Positions 35,604 to 44,934 of a DNA stretch of 64,000 nt are shown in pieces. The notes beneath the pieces are model-generated. The model saw only the letters and a list, made by a program, of their open reading frames with translations, did not search any database and had not been told where the DNA came from. This stretch comes from a bacterium. Its GTDB lineage: Bacteria; Bacillota; Clostridia; Lachnospirales; Lachnospiraceae. The number at the start of each line of letters is the position of its first letter. Positions within the stretch are counted from its first letter, which is position 1. The DNA lies in the NCBI GenBank assembly GCA_023664305.1, contig JAMPFT010000017.1:1-64000 (forward strand), written 5' to 3'. Made by a program: the position numbers and the translations under genes.

Positions 35604-36965
35604 ATGGCGGAGACACAAAATATAGAATGGAAATCAAAATGGAGAGATGAATACCTTGAGTGGATCTGCGGTTTTGCAAACGCCCAGGGCGGAAAGTTAT
35701 ATATTGGTATGGATGATAGCGGGGAAGTCATCGGACTGGATAACACCGGCAAACTCATGGAAGATATCCCCAACAAGGTTCGACAGTCCATGGGAATTGT
35801 AGTCGATGTTAATCGCCTGAACCGGGGAAATCTGTCATACATCGAAATCGTTGTTCCACCTTATCCGGTTGCCATATCCTACAAAGGGCTCTACTATTAT
35901 CGGAGCGGAAGCACCATGCAGACACTCTCCGGCCTTGAACTGGAGAGCTTTATCCTCCGCAAACGGGGTGCCACATGGGACAATATGCCTTTGCCCTCCT
36001 TCACCGCCGACGATATAGATGACGGACTTGTAGACCGTTTTAAGCAGATGGCTGTCAAAAAAGGCCGAATTGATGAGAGCGTTTTAAACGAACCAAAAGA
36101 GGTGCTGATGGAAAAACTCCGGCTGACCAATGCCGGATACTATACCAATGCAGCCATGCTCCTGTTCAGCAAAAAGCCTGACGACTGGCTCCTCGGTGCA
36201 TACACGAAAATCGGTTTTTTTGAAACAGATGCCGATCTCCTGTATCAGGATGAAATCCATGGCTCCCTGTTAGAGCAGATTGACAAAATAATAGAAGTGA
36301 TTCACCTGAAATACATGAAAGCAAAAATCACTTATGAAGGAATGCAGCGAATTGAACGCTATTTTGTCCCTGACGCTGCCCTGCGCGAGGCTCTCCTGAA
36401 CGCTTTATGCCACAAGCTGTACCAGTCCTGTATTCCCGTCCAAATCAGTGTGTATGAGGACAGGCTATATATTGCAAATTGCGGACAACTGCCTGAAAAC
36501 TGGACTGTGGAAAACCTTATGAACAAGCATGCTTCAAAGCCGTATAATCCAGGTATAGCCAATGTATATTATCTGGCCGGATTTATTGAAAGCTGGGGAC
36601 GTGGCATTGAAAAAATCTGTCAGGCCTGCGATGATGACGGCAGTCCCCGGCCGGAATATACTATCCATCCGGGGGATATTATGATTAAATTTACAGCTGC
36701 CGAAGGTCGCATCGTCCGTACAGCGCTGAATCAGGTGACTGAGAGGGTGACTGAGAGGGTGACTGAGAAGGTGACTGAGAACGAAAACGCAATCCTCGCC
36801 TTGTTGATGGAAGATCCTGCTTACACATATACTGCTTTGGCCGAAAAACTGGGATTAAGCCGCAAAACTGTTTCCGCAAGAATCAGGCAGTTAAAGGAAA
36901 AAGGAATCCTTCAAAGAATTGGTTCCGACACAAAAGGTCATTGGCAGATCAACAGCAAACAATAA
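35604..36965 (+). CDS. AlbA_2 (Schlafen-type) domain ATP-binding regulator with winged helix
   Basis: A 453-residue protein of the putative transcriptional-regulator group. The AlbA_2 domain is at about residues 5-120 (EWKSKWRDEYLEWICGFANAQGG). A GHKL-ATPase-like domain follows (about 230-370: ALREALLNALCHK, GRGIEKICQAC). A short VTER tandem repeat (36736-36781, 12-base period) comes next, then a C-terminal winged helix (KLGLSRKTVSARIRQLKEKGI). The His of the usual NALxHR motif is kept. Such genes are common in accessory islands; their targets are unknown. The ATG at 35604 follows agagg by eight bases. Confidence 0.82.
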   Translation: MAETQNIEWKSKWRDEYLEWICGFANAQGGKLYIGMDDSGEVIGLDNTGKLMEDIPNKVRQSMGIVVDVNRLNRGNLSYIEIVVPPYPVAISYKGLYYYRSGSTMQTLSGLELESFILRKRGATWDNMPLPSFTADDIDDGLVDRFKQMAVKKGRIDESVLNEPKEVLMEKLRLTNAGYYTNAAMLLFSKKPDDWLLGAYTKIGFFETDADLLYQDEIHGSLLEQIDKIIEVIHLKYMKAKITYEGMQRIERYFVPDAALREALLNALCHKLYQSCIPVQISVYEDRLYIANCGQLPENWTVENLMNKHASKPYNPGIANVYYLAGFIESWGRGIEKICQACDDDGSPRPEYTIHPGDIMIKFTAAEGRIVRTALNQVTERVTERVTEKVTENENAILALLMEDPAYTYTALAEKLGLSRKTVSARIRQLKEKGILQRIGSDTKGHWQINSKQ

Positions 36966-36989
36966 GAAGAAAATTTGACAAGATGGTTG

Positions 36990-37898
36990 TTATAAAATTG
37001 TTACTCTGTCCTTATTCCTGAACGCAATCCCCTCATAAGCTTCCTCTGCCAATGAGGAATTTATGTATTTTATTTCATTTTCATACATTTTTCTGACACG
37101 GATTGTTATTGTCTTTCTGTCCCGGCTCAGTTGAGGTTTTCGCAAAATTTCGTCGCTGAAAAAAGCAACGCTTTTCGGTGCCCCGCTAATTCCGTTAGCC
37201 GTAAGCAATATAACTCTGTCAGGTGAAATCGGGAATATGGAATATAAGGGCATTTGCATCCCCCATTCCGTCACGCCGTTTACAATCGTCGGATAAGCAT
37301 CACCTATCACAAAATCCATGAATCCTCTTCTTTCTGCGACAACGAAATATAGCCCAAAGTATCCGACCGTATCCCGCTGAAAGAAGAGTTTGATTGGAGT
37401 ATCTATCCCTTTGTGCTCCCATATTTCCTTCAGCGTTCTGCAATTTATTAAATTCCCCAGGTTCCTTTTCCAGAGATCTGACAGGTTGCCGTCCTCCTGA
37501 TATATTGAGTAGAATGCTTTGTTCTCCTCGGATGCTCCGGTCCCGAATTTCTTGCTTGTGATATTGGAACGAAATGACATAATGGCAAAGAAAATTTTTA
37601 GTTTCTCGTCCTCCTCCGGAGAAATTGCTATTTCATCCCCGCAGAGAAATTTCTCTGTTATAATCCGCGAAACTTCTCCTTCAAATCGTGCCATATCTTT
37701 CTCGATCTTTGTGGGCTCCTCCGGATTATTTATTTCGTCCCGGTACAGATTCCTGACCGCAAAAATATCCCTGGTTTTCTTTACGAATATTTGAGACTTC
37801 TTTTTATCAAAATAAAACAAATCTCCACTGTCATCAAAGCAGAAATTTCGCAGAATAAATTGTGGAATATAATGATGTCTTATCGGTTCCTTGTTCAC
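36990..37898 (-). CDS. DUF4238 family protein
   Basis: A 302-residue protein with the family's N-terminal signature RHHYIPQFILRNF followed by DLFYFDKKK. DUF4238 proteins are widespread, mobile in distribution and often found near defence or accessory genes. Their activity is unproven. A GTG start at 37898 is used; its ribosome binding site (gaaggg) is 11 bases away and weak. The base composition is more AT-rich than the flanking housekeeping genes, which fits acquisition. It converges on the AlbA_2 gene. Confidence 0.72.
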   Translation of the reverse strand: MNKEPIRHHYIPQFILRNFCFDDSGDLFYFDKKKSQIFVKKTRDIFAVRNLYRDEINNPEEPTKIEKDMARFEGEVSRIITEKFLCGDEIAISPEEDEKLKIFFAIMSFRSNITSKKFGTGASEENKAFYSIYQEDGNLSDLWKRNLGNLINCRTLKEIWEHKGIDTPIKLFFQRDTVGYFGLYFVVAERRGFMDFVIGDAYPTIVNGVTEWGMQMPLYSIFPISPDRVILLTANGISGAPKSVAFFSDEILRKPQLSRDRKTITIRVRKMYENEIKYINSSLAEEAYEGIAFRNKDRVTIL

Positions 37899-37969
37899 TG
37901 CACACTGCCCTTCTTTATGTCAGTCCGAAATTTCTGTCAACTGTACCTTCAAATGCCCCTGTACTTTTC

Positions 37970-38623
37970 TTATACCTCCACCTCATGCCCCGACACGGCT
38001 TCAAAATGATATTTTACGATTCCGAGATCCATTTTTGCATAAGGCCCTCTTCCGGCTCTTACAGACACATTCCCGTTTTCAAGCGTAAAATAAAACTTCT
38101 GCTGATTGATGGCCGTAGGGGCAAGCATGGCGGCCTCCATACCTTTCGCAAACCAGTCCGGCATGGCGTCCGCACAGTTGCAGAGCTGCCCTGTCTCCTT
38201 ACTCCTGTGGGCGATCCCCTGCGTGGCGCCATATCCCAAAGCTATGATGCAGGCCAGCTTCTCACCGGCTCCTATATCCGCTTTGACTTTACCGTGAGTC
38301 AGTGCAACCCAGCAGGTATTCAGTCCCAGTTCCTGGGCCTTCAGTACAAGCTTCTCCCCAAAATATCCTGCCTTTTCTTCCAGACCGGCATCCTTTTTCC
38401 CGACCAGAGCAATATAGTTTTCCACGCCGCTGAACTTTCCGTAATGTGCCATCCTGCTGTCAAAGCACTTCGGCTCATCATAAATAATCTGAATCCTCAA
38501 TCCGCTTTCCCGGTTACATTCTTCCGCCAGCGTATCCAGAAGCTTCCTCTTGTCTTCCTCAATTTTTTTCCCGCTGTACTGCCTTACACTGTGGCGGGCC
38601 TTAATCAACTCGAAAATATCCAT
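37970..38623 (-). CDS. Nitroreductase-family flavoprotein
   Basis: A 217-residue FMN-dependent NAD(P)H oxidoreductase. The N-terminus reads ELIKARHSVRQYSGK, typical for the family. The FMN/substrate region includes LGLNTCWVAL and a C-terminal MLAPTAINQQKFYF motif. This subgroup (TM nitroreductase) is common in Clostridia and its substrate is not predictable. A ribosome binding site (gaggagaa) precedes the ATG. It is a single gene on the minus strand. Confidence 0.85.
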   Translation of the reverse strand: MDIFELIKARHSVRQYSGKKIEEDKRKLLDTLAEECNRESGLRIQIIYDEPKCFDSRMAHYGKFSGVENYIALVGKKDAGLEEKAGYFGEKLVLKAQELGLNTCWVALTHGKVKADIGAGEKLACIIALGYGATQGIAHRSKETGQLCNCADAMPDWFAKGMEAAMLAPTAINQQKFYFTLENGNVSVRAGRGPYAKMDLGIVKYHFEAVSGHEVEV

Positions 38624-38828
38624 ATGGTGTTCTCCTCGTCTCCGTTTAACTGTTTTATGTTGTGAATAAGGTCATTATATTACGCTTACAATACATACAC
38701 ATATTTTTTCTTTCCGGTTTTTAAATTCGCCTCAAATCAGTGCTTTGCCCATTTTATATTCGATTCGGATGCATGATACAAGGCCATAGATTTCCCGGTG
38801 CCTCATACAACTCTGCAAACCGGAATAA

Positions 38829-39221
38829 TTACAACAATGCCTTTTTCAAATCAGAGACATACAATGTCTGCTGCTTTTTCAAGAAACCTTTTATAAGAGG
38901 CTTCATGAGCAATTTTTTAGCGACAACATCTTCCGTAAAATCAATTTCTGTCTGTCCGCCTTTTTGCGTAAATATGCCAATCCAATGACCTTTCATATTG
39001 TCATTTTCCATATCAAACTCCCACCGCTTGCAGGGTTCCACGGCAGTAACTGTAAAAAGAGTCGCATAGCCTTCCTTTGTGTACTCAACAAATTGATTTT
39101 CATTTAGAATCTCTATCTTACTCAAATCACTGCGCCATGTATAGTCAGTGAGAGAAGTAACGGTTTCCCAAACCTTCTGAATATCCTGTTGAAAAGTTGC
39201 TTTTATATTGGAAATTGCCAT
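38829..39221 (-). CDS. SRPBCC (START-like) family protein
   Basis: A 130-residue single-domain protein with the helix-grip pattern: N-terminal strand AISNIKATF, then QQDIQKVWETVTSLTDY. A central strand pair runs VTAVEPCKRWEFDMEND and a C-terminal helix follows. Such proteins bind hydrophobic ligands. It lies downstream of a three-unit 39-bp repeat block and then a MerR-TipAS regulator on the same strand, which suggests regulated expression by that regulator (inference). Confidence 0.78.
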   Translation of the reverse strand: MAISNIKATFQQDIQKVWETVTSLTDYTWRSDLSKIEILNENQFVEYTKEGYATLFTVTAVEPCKRWEFDMENDNMKGHWIGIFTQKGGQTEIDFTEDVVAKKLLMKPLIKGFLKKQQTLYVSDLKKALL

Positions 39222-39262
39222 ACCCAGATTCCTCCAAACTTCGGTTATAATAAATCAAAGAG

Positions 39263-39368
39263 CTGATTTTATGATCCAAAAACTATCATAAAATCAAAGG
39301 ACTGATTTTATGATCTAAGTGCTATCATAAAATCAAAGGGCGGATTTTATGATCCAAAAACTATTATA
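39263..39368. repeat. Three 39-bp iterons, each an interrupted palindrome
   Basis: Units start at 39263, 39302 and 39341 (the last partial) with an exact 39-base period. Each of the first two carries gattttatgat and, eight bases on, atcataaaatc. Unit 2 differs from unit 1 only within the spacer and last base. The block fills the 180-base gap between the MerR-type gene and the SRPBCC start. It looks like a cooperative protein-binding array. Confidence 0.75.
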
Positions 39369-39400
39369 GCTCACTTTTAACAGGAGCACAATTCCGAAAA

Positions 39401-40258
39401 TTATCCCCGTGCATATTGAAATGCCCGGACAACATAATCGGCGGAACCGGCCCCGTTTTTCGTATCAAACAATGTTTTCAGATAATCGTTGGAGTATGTT
39501 TCCATGATGATTTTACAATAGTTCTCCTGATCTCCCAGTATCTCAGACGGAGCATTTCTGTACGCAAAATGAATGATTTCCCTGACAATATTTTGTACCT
39601 CATCCGCGGATACGTCCTTGTCTTTCTTCGACGCCAGCTCTTGAAATAAGTCCTTTTGCTTTAGTTCCTCCGGGATTTGGGACATTTGTTTTTCCATGAT
39701 TTCCGAAAAATGCGCCATATTATATTTCATGGATTCCGTAAAGCTTTCAACACTTCCAAACTGCGCAACGGCGATTTTTGCCAATTCCGATTCGTCATCC
39801 CTGACTTTTTGGATAAACATGTCAAAATTTTCCGTATTTCCCCAATACTTAATGACGTCGTCTGTACTGTTGCTCCTGAAATTTTCCAGCGCGGCAATAT
39901 AGACCGACAAGTCAAATTCCTTAAAACTCATACACTGTTCTCCTTTCTCCAGACGGCTGAGAAGCTGTATCAATCCGTCAATCCTGTCTCGCTTTAACAG
40001 GAGCATCTCCTTTTGCTTTTTGAAAGCGGTAATTCTGTCAAAATCAGGCTTTTCTAAAATTTCCTTAACTTCCTTTAAGGGAAAACCTAACTCCTTCAGG
40101 AAGAGAATTTGCTGTAATGTCTGCAATGCTTCATCGTCATACAGTCGGTAACCGGAAGGAGTAAATTTACTTGGCTTCAACAGCCCTATTTCATCATAGT
40201 ATTGCAGGGTGCGCACGCTGATACCTGTTAATTTTGCGACCTGGCTTACTGTTTTCAT
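39401..40258 (-). CDS. MerR-family regulator with TipAS-like ligand domain
   Basis: A 285-residue regulator. The MerR helix-turn-helix is at the N-terminus (VSQVAKLTGISVRTLQYYDEIGLL), then the wing (GYRLYDDEAL) and a dimer coiled coil (about 75-110). The C-terminal half is an all-helical TipAS-type domain, which in TipA binds thiopeptide antibiotics. Its own promoter has the 19-base spacer with central dyad that MerR proteins untwist (40356-40386), so it is probably an autoactivator. The ligand is unknown. Confidence 0.85.
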   Translation of the reverse strand: MKTVSQVAKLTGISVRTLQYYDEIGLLKPSKFTPSGYRLYDDEALQTLQQILFLKELGFPLKEVKEILEKPDFDRITAFKKQKEMLLLKRDRIDGLIQLLSRLEKGEQCMSFKEFDLSVYIAALENFRSNSTDDVIKYWGNTENFDMFIQKVRDDESELAKIAVAQFGSVESFTESMKYNMAHFSEIMEKQMSQIPEELKQKDLFQELASKKDKDVSADEVQNIVREIIHFAYRNAPSEILGDQENYCKIIMETYSNDYLKTLFDTKNGAGSADYVVRAFQYARG

Positions 40259-40355
40259 CTGTTACCTCCTTGCAGACTTTGGCTGAGTGTGGAACCCTTT
40301 CCTTACACATCTCAAGAAACGTATAATTGTCGGTCATTCGTATTCCCTGCTAATG

Positions 40356-40386
40356 AGTATACATTATCACGCAACGTGAGAGTCAA
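40356..40386 (-). promoter_or_regulatory. MerR-type promoter with 19-bp spacer
   Basis: On the minus strand TTGACT (40386-40381) and TATACT (40361-40356) are separated by 19 bases. The spacer contains the perfect palindrome TCACGCAACGTGA (40367-40379). A stretched spacer with central dyad is the hallmark of MerR-activated promoters. Confidence 0.75.
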
Positions 40387-40438
40387 CCTATTTTTTCCCA
40401 AAAGTTCACACCGTGTAAAAACAGCACCCGACAGACAC

Positions 40439-40545
40439 GGGTTCTTTCGCGGACCGTAAAGGCACATCGGCGCTTGGCGAGGTCCTTTCGAGCTTAGCGT
40501 CCGCTATGTGCCGACCCGAGTGCAAACGTGTCCGCGAAAGAACCC
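40439..40545. repeat. Long hairpin element with 87-bp core, copy 1
   Basis: A 16-bp perfect terminal inverted repeat (gggttctttcgcggac, 40439-40454, with its complement at 40530-40545) closes a 75-base loop that itself folds. Bases 40449-40535 are identical to the reverse complement of 48996-49082. The rest of the arms differs between copies yet stays paired. It lies in the 535-base gap between the MerR gene and uvrC. Confidence 0.8.
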
Positions 40546-40558
40546 ATGCCTGCCGGGC

Positions 40559-40618
40559 GCGTTACTTTCAAGCGCGCCACTTTCAAACACGTTACTTCCA
40601 AACGCTCCACTTTCAGGC
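40559..40618. repeat. 15-bp tandem array next to hairpin copy 1
   Basis: Four consecutive 15-base units: gcgttactttcaagc, gcgccactttcaaac, acgttacttccaaac and gctccactttcaggc. The array starts 13 bases after the hairpin arm. Beyond it, to 40793, only the uvrC ribosome binding site is recognised. Confidence 0.8.
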
Positions 40619-40793
40619 CCGTGAACGGTTTTTCCCCAAATTTCTCCCCCGGCACCGCTATTGACAAAGCTTCCGTCTCTGGCGTAAACTGACAAAGTAA
40701 GGTCAGCGCCATTTTTGGCAGACGGATACCCCTGGCGACGGAGTCGGAATACAGGTCCGCACGGGATTCCAACAGGCAGGAGACAAATATAGC

Positions 40794-42674
40794 ATGTTTC
40801 AGTTTGAAGAGGAATTAAAAAAGCTTCCGAAAGAGCCCGGAGTCTATATCATGAGAGATGACAAGGATGTCATTTTATATGTGGGTAAGGCAATAAACCT
40901 GCATAACCGCGTGCGCTCTTATTTCCGGGAAAACATCGGGAGAGGACCGGCTATCGATAAGATGGTGACGTTGATTGCCCGGTTCGAATATATCGTCACG
41001 GATTCCGAGCTGGAAGCGTTGGTGCTGGAGAATAATCTGATCAAGGAGTATTCGCCGAAGTACAACACGCTGTTAAAGGATGATAAGACCTATCCGTATA
41101 TCAAGGTGACGGTGGGAGAGGATTATCCGCGGATTCTGTTTTCGAGGACCATGAAGAAGGACAAGTCCAGGTATTTCGGGCCTTATACCAGCGCTGCGGC
41201 GGTGAAGGATACCATAGAGCTGTTAAACAAGCTGTACTGTCTGCGCACCTGTAACCGTTCTCTGCCCAGGGACGTGGGTCTGGAGCGGCCCTGCCTGAAC
41301 TATCATATCAGGCAGTGCATGGCGCCCTGTCAGGGCTATATTGACAAAACGCAGTACCGGGAACGTGTGGATCAGGCTCTGGACTTCTTAAACGGGAATT
41401 ACGGCGTGATTCTGAAGGAGCTGGAGGGAAAGATGAAAGCGGCGGCGGCGGAGCTGGACTTTGAGGCGGCGGCGGGCTTCCGCGATTTGTACAACAGCGT
41501 GAAGCAGGTGGCTCAAAAGCAGAAGATCACGGACAGCGCGGGAGAGGATAAGGACATTATCGCTCTTTATCAGGACGAGGCGGAGGCTGTGGTCCAGGTG
41601 TTTTTTGTCAGGGACGGCAAGCTGATCGGCAGGGAGCATTATTATATGACACATGTGTCGGGAGACGACAGGGCCGGTATCCTGGAGGATTTTGTGAAGC
41701 AGTTTTACGCGGGGACGCCTTTTATTCCCAGAGAGCTGATGCTGCAGTATGAGATCGGGGACAGAGAGCTCATCGAGCGGTGGCTGTCGGAGCGTAAAGG
41801 CGGACGGGTATACCTCCGTGTGCCAAAAATCGGCTCCAAGGAAAAGCTGGTGGAGCTGGCCGCCCAGAACGCAAGGCATATTCTGGAGCAGGATCGGGAA
41901 AGACTCAAGAGAGAGGAAGGACGCACCATCGGCGCGGTGAAGGAAATCGCCGCCGTTTTGGGGTTGGAGCGAATCGAGAGGATGGAAGCCTTCGACATCT
42001 CCAACATCAACGGCTTTGAAAACGTGGGCTCCATGATCGTGTTTGAAAAGGGGAAGCCGAAGCCCAGCGATTACCGGAAATTCCGGATCAGGACGGTGTC
42101 GGGGCCGGACGATTACGCCTGTATGCGGGAGGTGCTGACGAGGCGCTTTACGCACGGCATGGAGGAGCGGGAGGAGCTGGAGGAAAAGCGCCTTGACAAA
42201 GAATACGGCAGCTTTACGAAATTCCCGGATCTTCTCATGATGGACGGCGGCAGGGGTCAGGTCAATATCGCGCTTTCCGTGCTGGAGGAGCTTAAAATCA
42301 ATATTCCTGTCTGCGGCATGGTAAAGGACGATAACCATCGGACCAGGGGCTTGTATTTCAATAACGTGGAGCTGCCTATCGATACGCATTCCGAAGGCTT
42401 CAAGCTGATCACGCGGGTGCAGGACGAGGCGCACCGTTTTGCCATCGAGTACCACCGCTCCCTGCGGAGCAAGGCACAGGTGAAATCCGTGCTGGACGAT
42501 ATCCCGGGCGTTGGCCCGGCTCGGAGAAAGGCGCTGATGCGACATTTTAAATCCATCGAGGAAATAAAGAGCGCGTCCGTGGAGGAGCTGGCTCAGATCC
42601 CTGAGCTGAACAGGCGTGCCGCGGAGGAGATCCGGCGTTTTTTCAGAAAAAAGGAGAGTGAAAACTTCACATAA
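40794..42674 (+). CDS. uvrC: Excinuclease ABC subunit C
   Basis: UvrC makes both incisions in nucleotide excision repair with UvrA/UvrB. The 626 residues include the N-terminal GIY-YIG nuclease ([18 protein letters not shown], residues 15-32) and a Cys-rich patch (LRTCNRSLP). A UVR helix pair lies near 205-240, followed by the RNase H-like 5' nuclease domain ([18 protein letters not shown]) and C-terminal HhH motifs ([16 protein letters not shown]). The start has caggaga 11 bases upstream. It precedes the hprK run, whose own promoter overlaps the uvrC 3' end. Confidence 0.96.
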   Translation: MFQFEEELKKLPKEPGVYIMRDDKDVILYVGKAINLHNRVRSYFRENIGRGPAIDKMVTLIARFEYIVTDSELEALVLENNLIKEYSPKYNTLLKDDKTYPYIKVTVGEDYPRILFSRTMKKDKSRYFGPYTSAAAVKDTIELLNKLYCLRTCNRSLPRDVGLERPCLNYHIRQCMAPCQGYIDKTQYRERVDQALDFLNGNYGVILKELEGKMKAAAAELDFEAAAGFRDLYNSVKQVAQKQKITDSAGEDKDIIALYQDEAEAVVQVFFVRDGKLIGREHYYMTHVSGDDRAGILEDFVKQFYAGTPFIPRELMLQYEIGDRELIERWLSERKGGRVYLRVPKIGSKEKLVELAAQNARHILEQDRERLKREEGRTIGAVKEIAAVLGLERIERMEAFDISNINGFENVGSMIVFEKGKPKPSDYRKFRIRTVSGPDDYACMREVLTRRFTHGMEEREELEEKRLDKEYGSFTKFPDLLMMDGGRGQVNIALSVLEELKINIPVCGMVKDDNHRTRGLYFNNVELPIDTHSEGFKLITRVQDEAHRFAIEYHRSLRSKAQVKSVLDDIPGVGPARRKALMRHFKSIEEIKSASVEELAQIPELNRRAAEEIRRFFRKKESENFT

Positions 42675-42694
42675 AGTTTTTATTATGATAAAAT
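42666..42694 (+). promoter_or_regulatory. Promoter of the hprK operon
   Basis: TTCACA (42666-42671), 17 bases, TAAAAT (42689-42694). The -35 element lies in the last codons of uvrC. Confidence 0.6.
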
Positions 42695-42746
42695 AGGGAC
42701 AAGTGTATCGGAATAACAGCAGGAAGACTGCAGAAACGAGGAAGAT

Positions 42747-43688
42747 ATGGAATATGTAGCGCTGACCCGTCTGATCGAGAAGATGAAGCTGAAAAATCTG
42801 ACGCCGCAGATCGACGTCAAGGGAATTAAAATCAGGCAGCCTGACATCAACCGTCCGGCGCTTCAGATGGCGGGCTATCTGAAGCATTTTGAGGCGACGA
42901 GGCTTCAGGTAGTCGGATTTGTGGAGTTCAGTTATTTTGAGGATCTTCCGGAGGAAAGGAAGCGGGAGGTGTGCGAGGAGCTGATGAGCTATGATGTGCC
43001 TGCCTTCGTATTCTGCCGCGAGCTGGTCCCGGATCCGGTCTTCATGGAGGAGGCGGTTGCCCACAATATTCCGATCCTTTCCACCAAAAAGATTACTTCT
43101 TCCTTTATGGCGGAGGCGATCCGCTGGCTGAACGTAAAGCTGGCGCCCTGTATCTCCGTACACGGCGTGTTGGTGGACGTATACGGGGAGGGCGTGCTGA
43201 TCACGGGCGAGAGCGGCATCGGTAAGTCGGAGGCGGCGCTGGAGCTGGTAAAGAGAGGCCACCGTCTGGTGACGGACGATGTGGTGGAGCTTCGGAAGGT
43301 CAGCGACGATACGCTGATCGGATCCGCGCCGGATGTGACAAAGCATCTGATTGAGCTGCGCGGTATCGGGATTGTGGATATCAAGGCGCTGTTCGGCGCT
43401 TCCTCCGTAAAGGACACCCAGTCCGTGGATCTGGTGATCAGGCTGGAGGAATGGGATAAGGACAAGGAGTATGACCGGCTCGGGCTGGAGGAAACCTATA
43501 CCGAATATCTGGGCAACAAGATCGTATGTCATAATATCCCGATCCGGCCGGGGCGTAATCTGGCGATTATCTGCGAATCCGCCGCGGTAAACCACCGTCA
43601 GAAGAAAATGGGCTATAACGCCGCCCAGGAGCTTTACACCCGGGTGCAAAATTCCCTGGCAAGGAAACGCGACGAGGACGAGGATTGA
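42747..43688 (+). CDS. hprK: HPr kinase/phosphorylase
   Basis: HprK phosphorylates Ser46 of HPr and Crh with ATP or pyrophosphate, and reverses it, linking glycolytic flux to catabolite repression. The 313-residue length is normal. The P-loop is GESGIGKSE (about residues 153-161). The second signature LIELRGIGIVDIKALFG follows at about 205-221. The likely substrate Crh-like protein is encoded 4 kb downstream in the same run. The next gene is glucokinase. Confidence 0.95.
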   Translation: MEYVALTRLIEKMKLKNLTPQIDVKGIKIRQPDINRPALQMAGYLKHFEATRLQVVGFVEFSYFEDLPEERKREVCEELMSYDVPAFVFCRELVPDPVFMEEAVAHNIPILSTKKITSSFMAEAIRWLNVKLAPCISVHGVLVDVYGEGVLITGESGIGKSEAALELVKRGHRLVTDDVVELRKVSDDTLIGSAPDVTKHLIELRGIGIVDIKALFGASSVKDTQSVDLVIRLEEWDKDKEYDRLGLEETYTEYLGNKIVCHNIPIRPGRNLAIICESAAVNHRQKKMGYNAAQELYTRVQNSLARKRDEDED

Positions 43689-43896
43689 GGGTGCGGCAGG
43701 GGATAAAAAGCGATGCATGTTGAAAACGCGATAACCGGGACAGGCGGGAAAATGCAGAAGGATACGGATGCGCGCGGCAGCACGGAAAAGTCCGGAGAGA
43801 TTCGATGAAGTGCATCGCAGCAACCCGATGCGGACACGCGAGGCGGCGCGGAAAGAAGCCGGAGACAATATGAAAAAAGAGAAGGAGAGACAGGAT

Positions 43897-44844
43897 ATGA
43901 GCAGATATGTGTTTGGAGTAGATATCGGAGGCACCACGGTAAAAATCGGTTTGTTTGACGGGGAGGGCAGTCTTTTGGAAAAATGGGAGATTCCCACCCG
44001 CAGGGAAAATAAGGGCGCGGCGATTCTGCCGGACGTGGCGGAAAGCCTTCTGGGAAAAATGAAGGAGAAGGGAATCGGCGAGACGGAGTTGATCGGGATC
44101 GGAGTGGATGTGCCGGGAACGGTGGATAGCAGGGGAACGCTGGTAGGCGGAGCCGTGAACATCCGGGGCTGGGAAAATATTAACATTCCCGAGACGGTCA
44201 GGGCATATATTAATGTACCGGTGAAAGCGGCAAACGACGCCAACGCGGCGGCCTTCGGCGAGATGTGGAAGGGCGGCGGGAAGGGCTATAAAAACATGGT
44301 GGCGGTCACGCTGGGAACCGGCGTAGGCGGCGGGATCATCGTCAACGGAAGTATCCTTGCCGGGGCGACCGGCTCGGGCGGCGAGATCGGCCATATCCAT
44401 ATCGAGGACAGCGAGACGGAGGAGTGCGGCTGCGGGAATAAGGGCTGCCTGGAGCAGTATGCCTCCGCGACGGGGATTGTAAGGCTGGCGAAGAGACGTC
44501 TTGCGAAGGACGAGGAGCCCAGCGTGCTGAGAAACAGCGAAGAACCGCTGTCCGCAAAGAGCGTCTTTGACGCGGTGAAGGCGGGAGACAAGGTGGCTGT
44601 TGAGATCGCGGAGCAGTTTGGAGAATATTTGGGAAAAGGCCTTGCGGCGGTCGCGGGAGTCGTCAATCCGGAGGTGTTTGTCATCGGCGGCGGCGTCTCG
44701 AAGGCGGGCGAGATTCTGCTCCGTTTTGTGGAACCGCCGTTTCAGAAGTACGTTTATCAGCAGTGCAGCCACGCCAGGTTTGCCCTGGCGGAGCTTGGGA
44801 ATGACGCGGGTATCTTTGGCGCTGCGGGAATGGTGATGGAATAA
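43897..44844 (+). CDS. glcK: ROK-family glucokinase
   Basis: Glucokinase phosphorylates intracellular glucose with ATP. The 315-residue protein starts MSRYVFGVDIGGTTVKIG with the ROK phosphate loop. It carries the substrate region VKAANDANAAAFGEMW, and GTGVGGGIIVNG and the zinc-binding ECGCGNKGCLEQYAS motif follow. The start at 43897 fits family alignments; 43870 has an equally good ribosome binding site and would add nine residues. Placement after hprK suits a carbon-control role. Confidence 0.9.
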   Translation: MSRYVFGVDIGGTTVKIGLFDGEGSLLEKWEIPTRRENKGAAILPDVAESLLGKMKEKGIGETELIGIGVDVPGTVDSRGTLVGGAVNIRGWENINIPETVRAYINVPVKAANDANAAAFGEMWKGGGKGYKNMVAVTLGTGVGGGIIVNGSILAGATGSGGEIGHIHIEDSETEECGCGNKGCLEQYASATGIVRLAKRRLAKDEEPSVLRNSEEPLSAKSVFDAVKAGDKVAVEIAEQFGEYLGKGLAAVAGVVNPEVFVIGGGVSKAGEILLRFVEPPFQKYVYQQCSHARFALAELGNDAGIFGAAGMVME

Positions 44845-44934
44845 CAAAACGGTGCGGGAGGGCAAACCTCTGTAGAACCGGGCTTGGCTGACGGCGGAAA
44901 GCCCGTGGGAAAGGTATGGTATGAAAAACAATTC

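Noticed and set aside
39263-39368. Miniature CRISPR array
   Set aside because: The spacing is an exact tandem period with spacers nearly identical between units, and no cas genes are near.
40494-40772. 92-codon minus-strand frame with LKV-R-type pentapeptide repeats
   Set aside because: The repeats are only the 15-bp tandem array read in frame (15 is a multiple of three). The frame also runs into the hairpin element, and no start site fits.
41388-44243. 951-codon open frame on the minus strand
   Set aside because: It lies antisense to uvrC and hprK, both of which have full family motifs. The translation has no recognisable domain and odd His/Leu/Arg-rich composition, as expected from the complement of GC-biased third codon positions.
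43567-44931. 454-codon minus-strand frame opposite glucokinase
   Set aside because: Antisense shadow of the ROK kinase gene, with no motif and no ribosome binding site.
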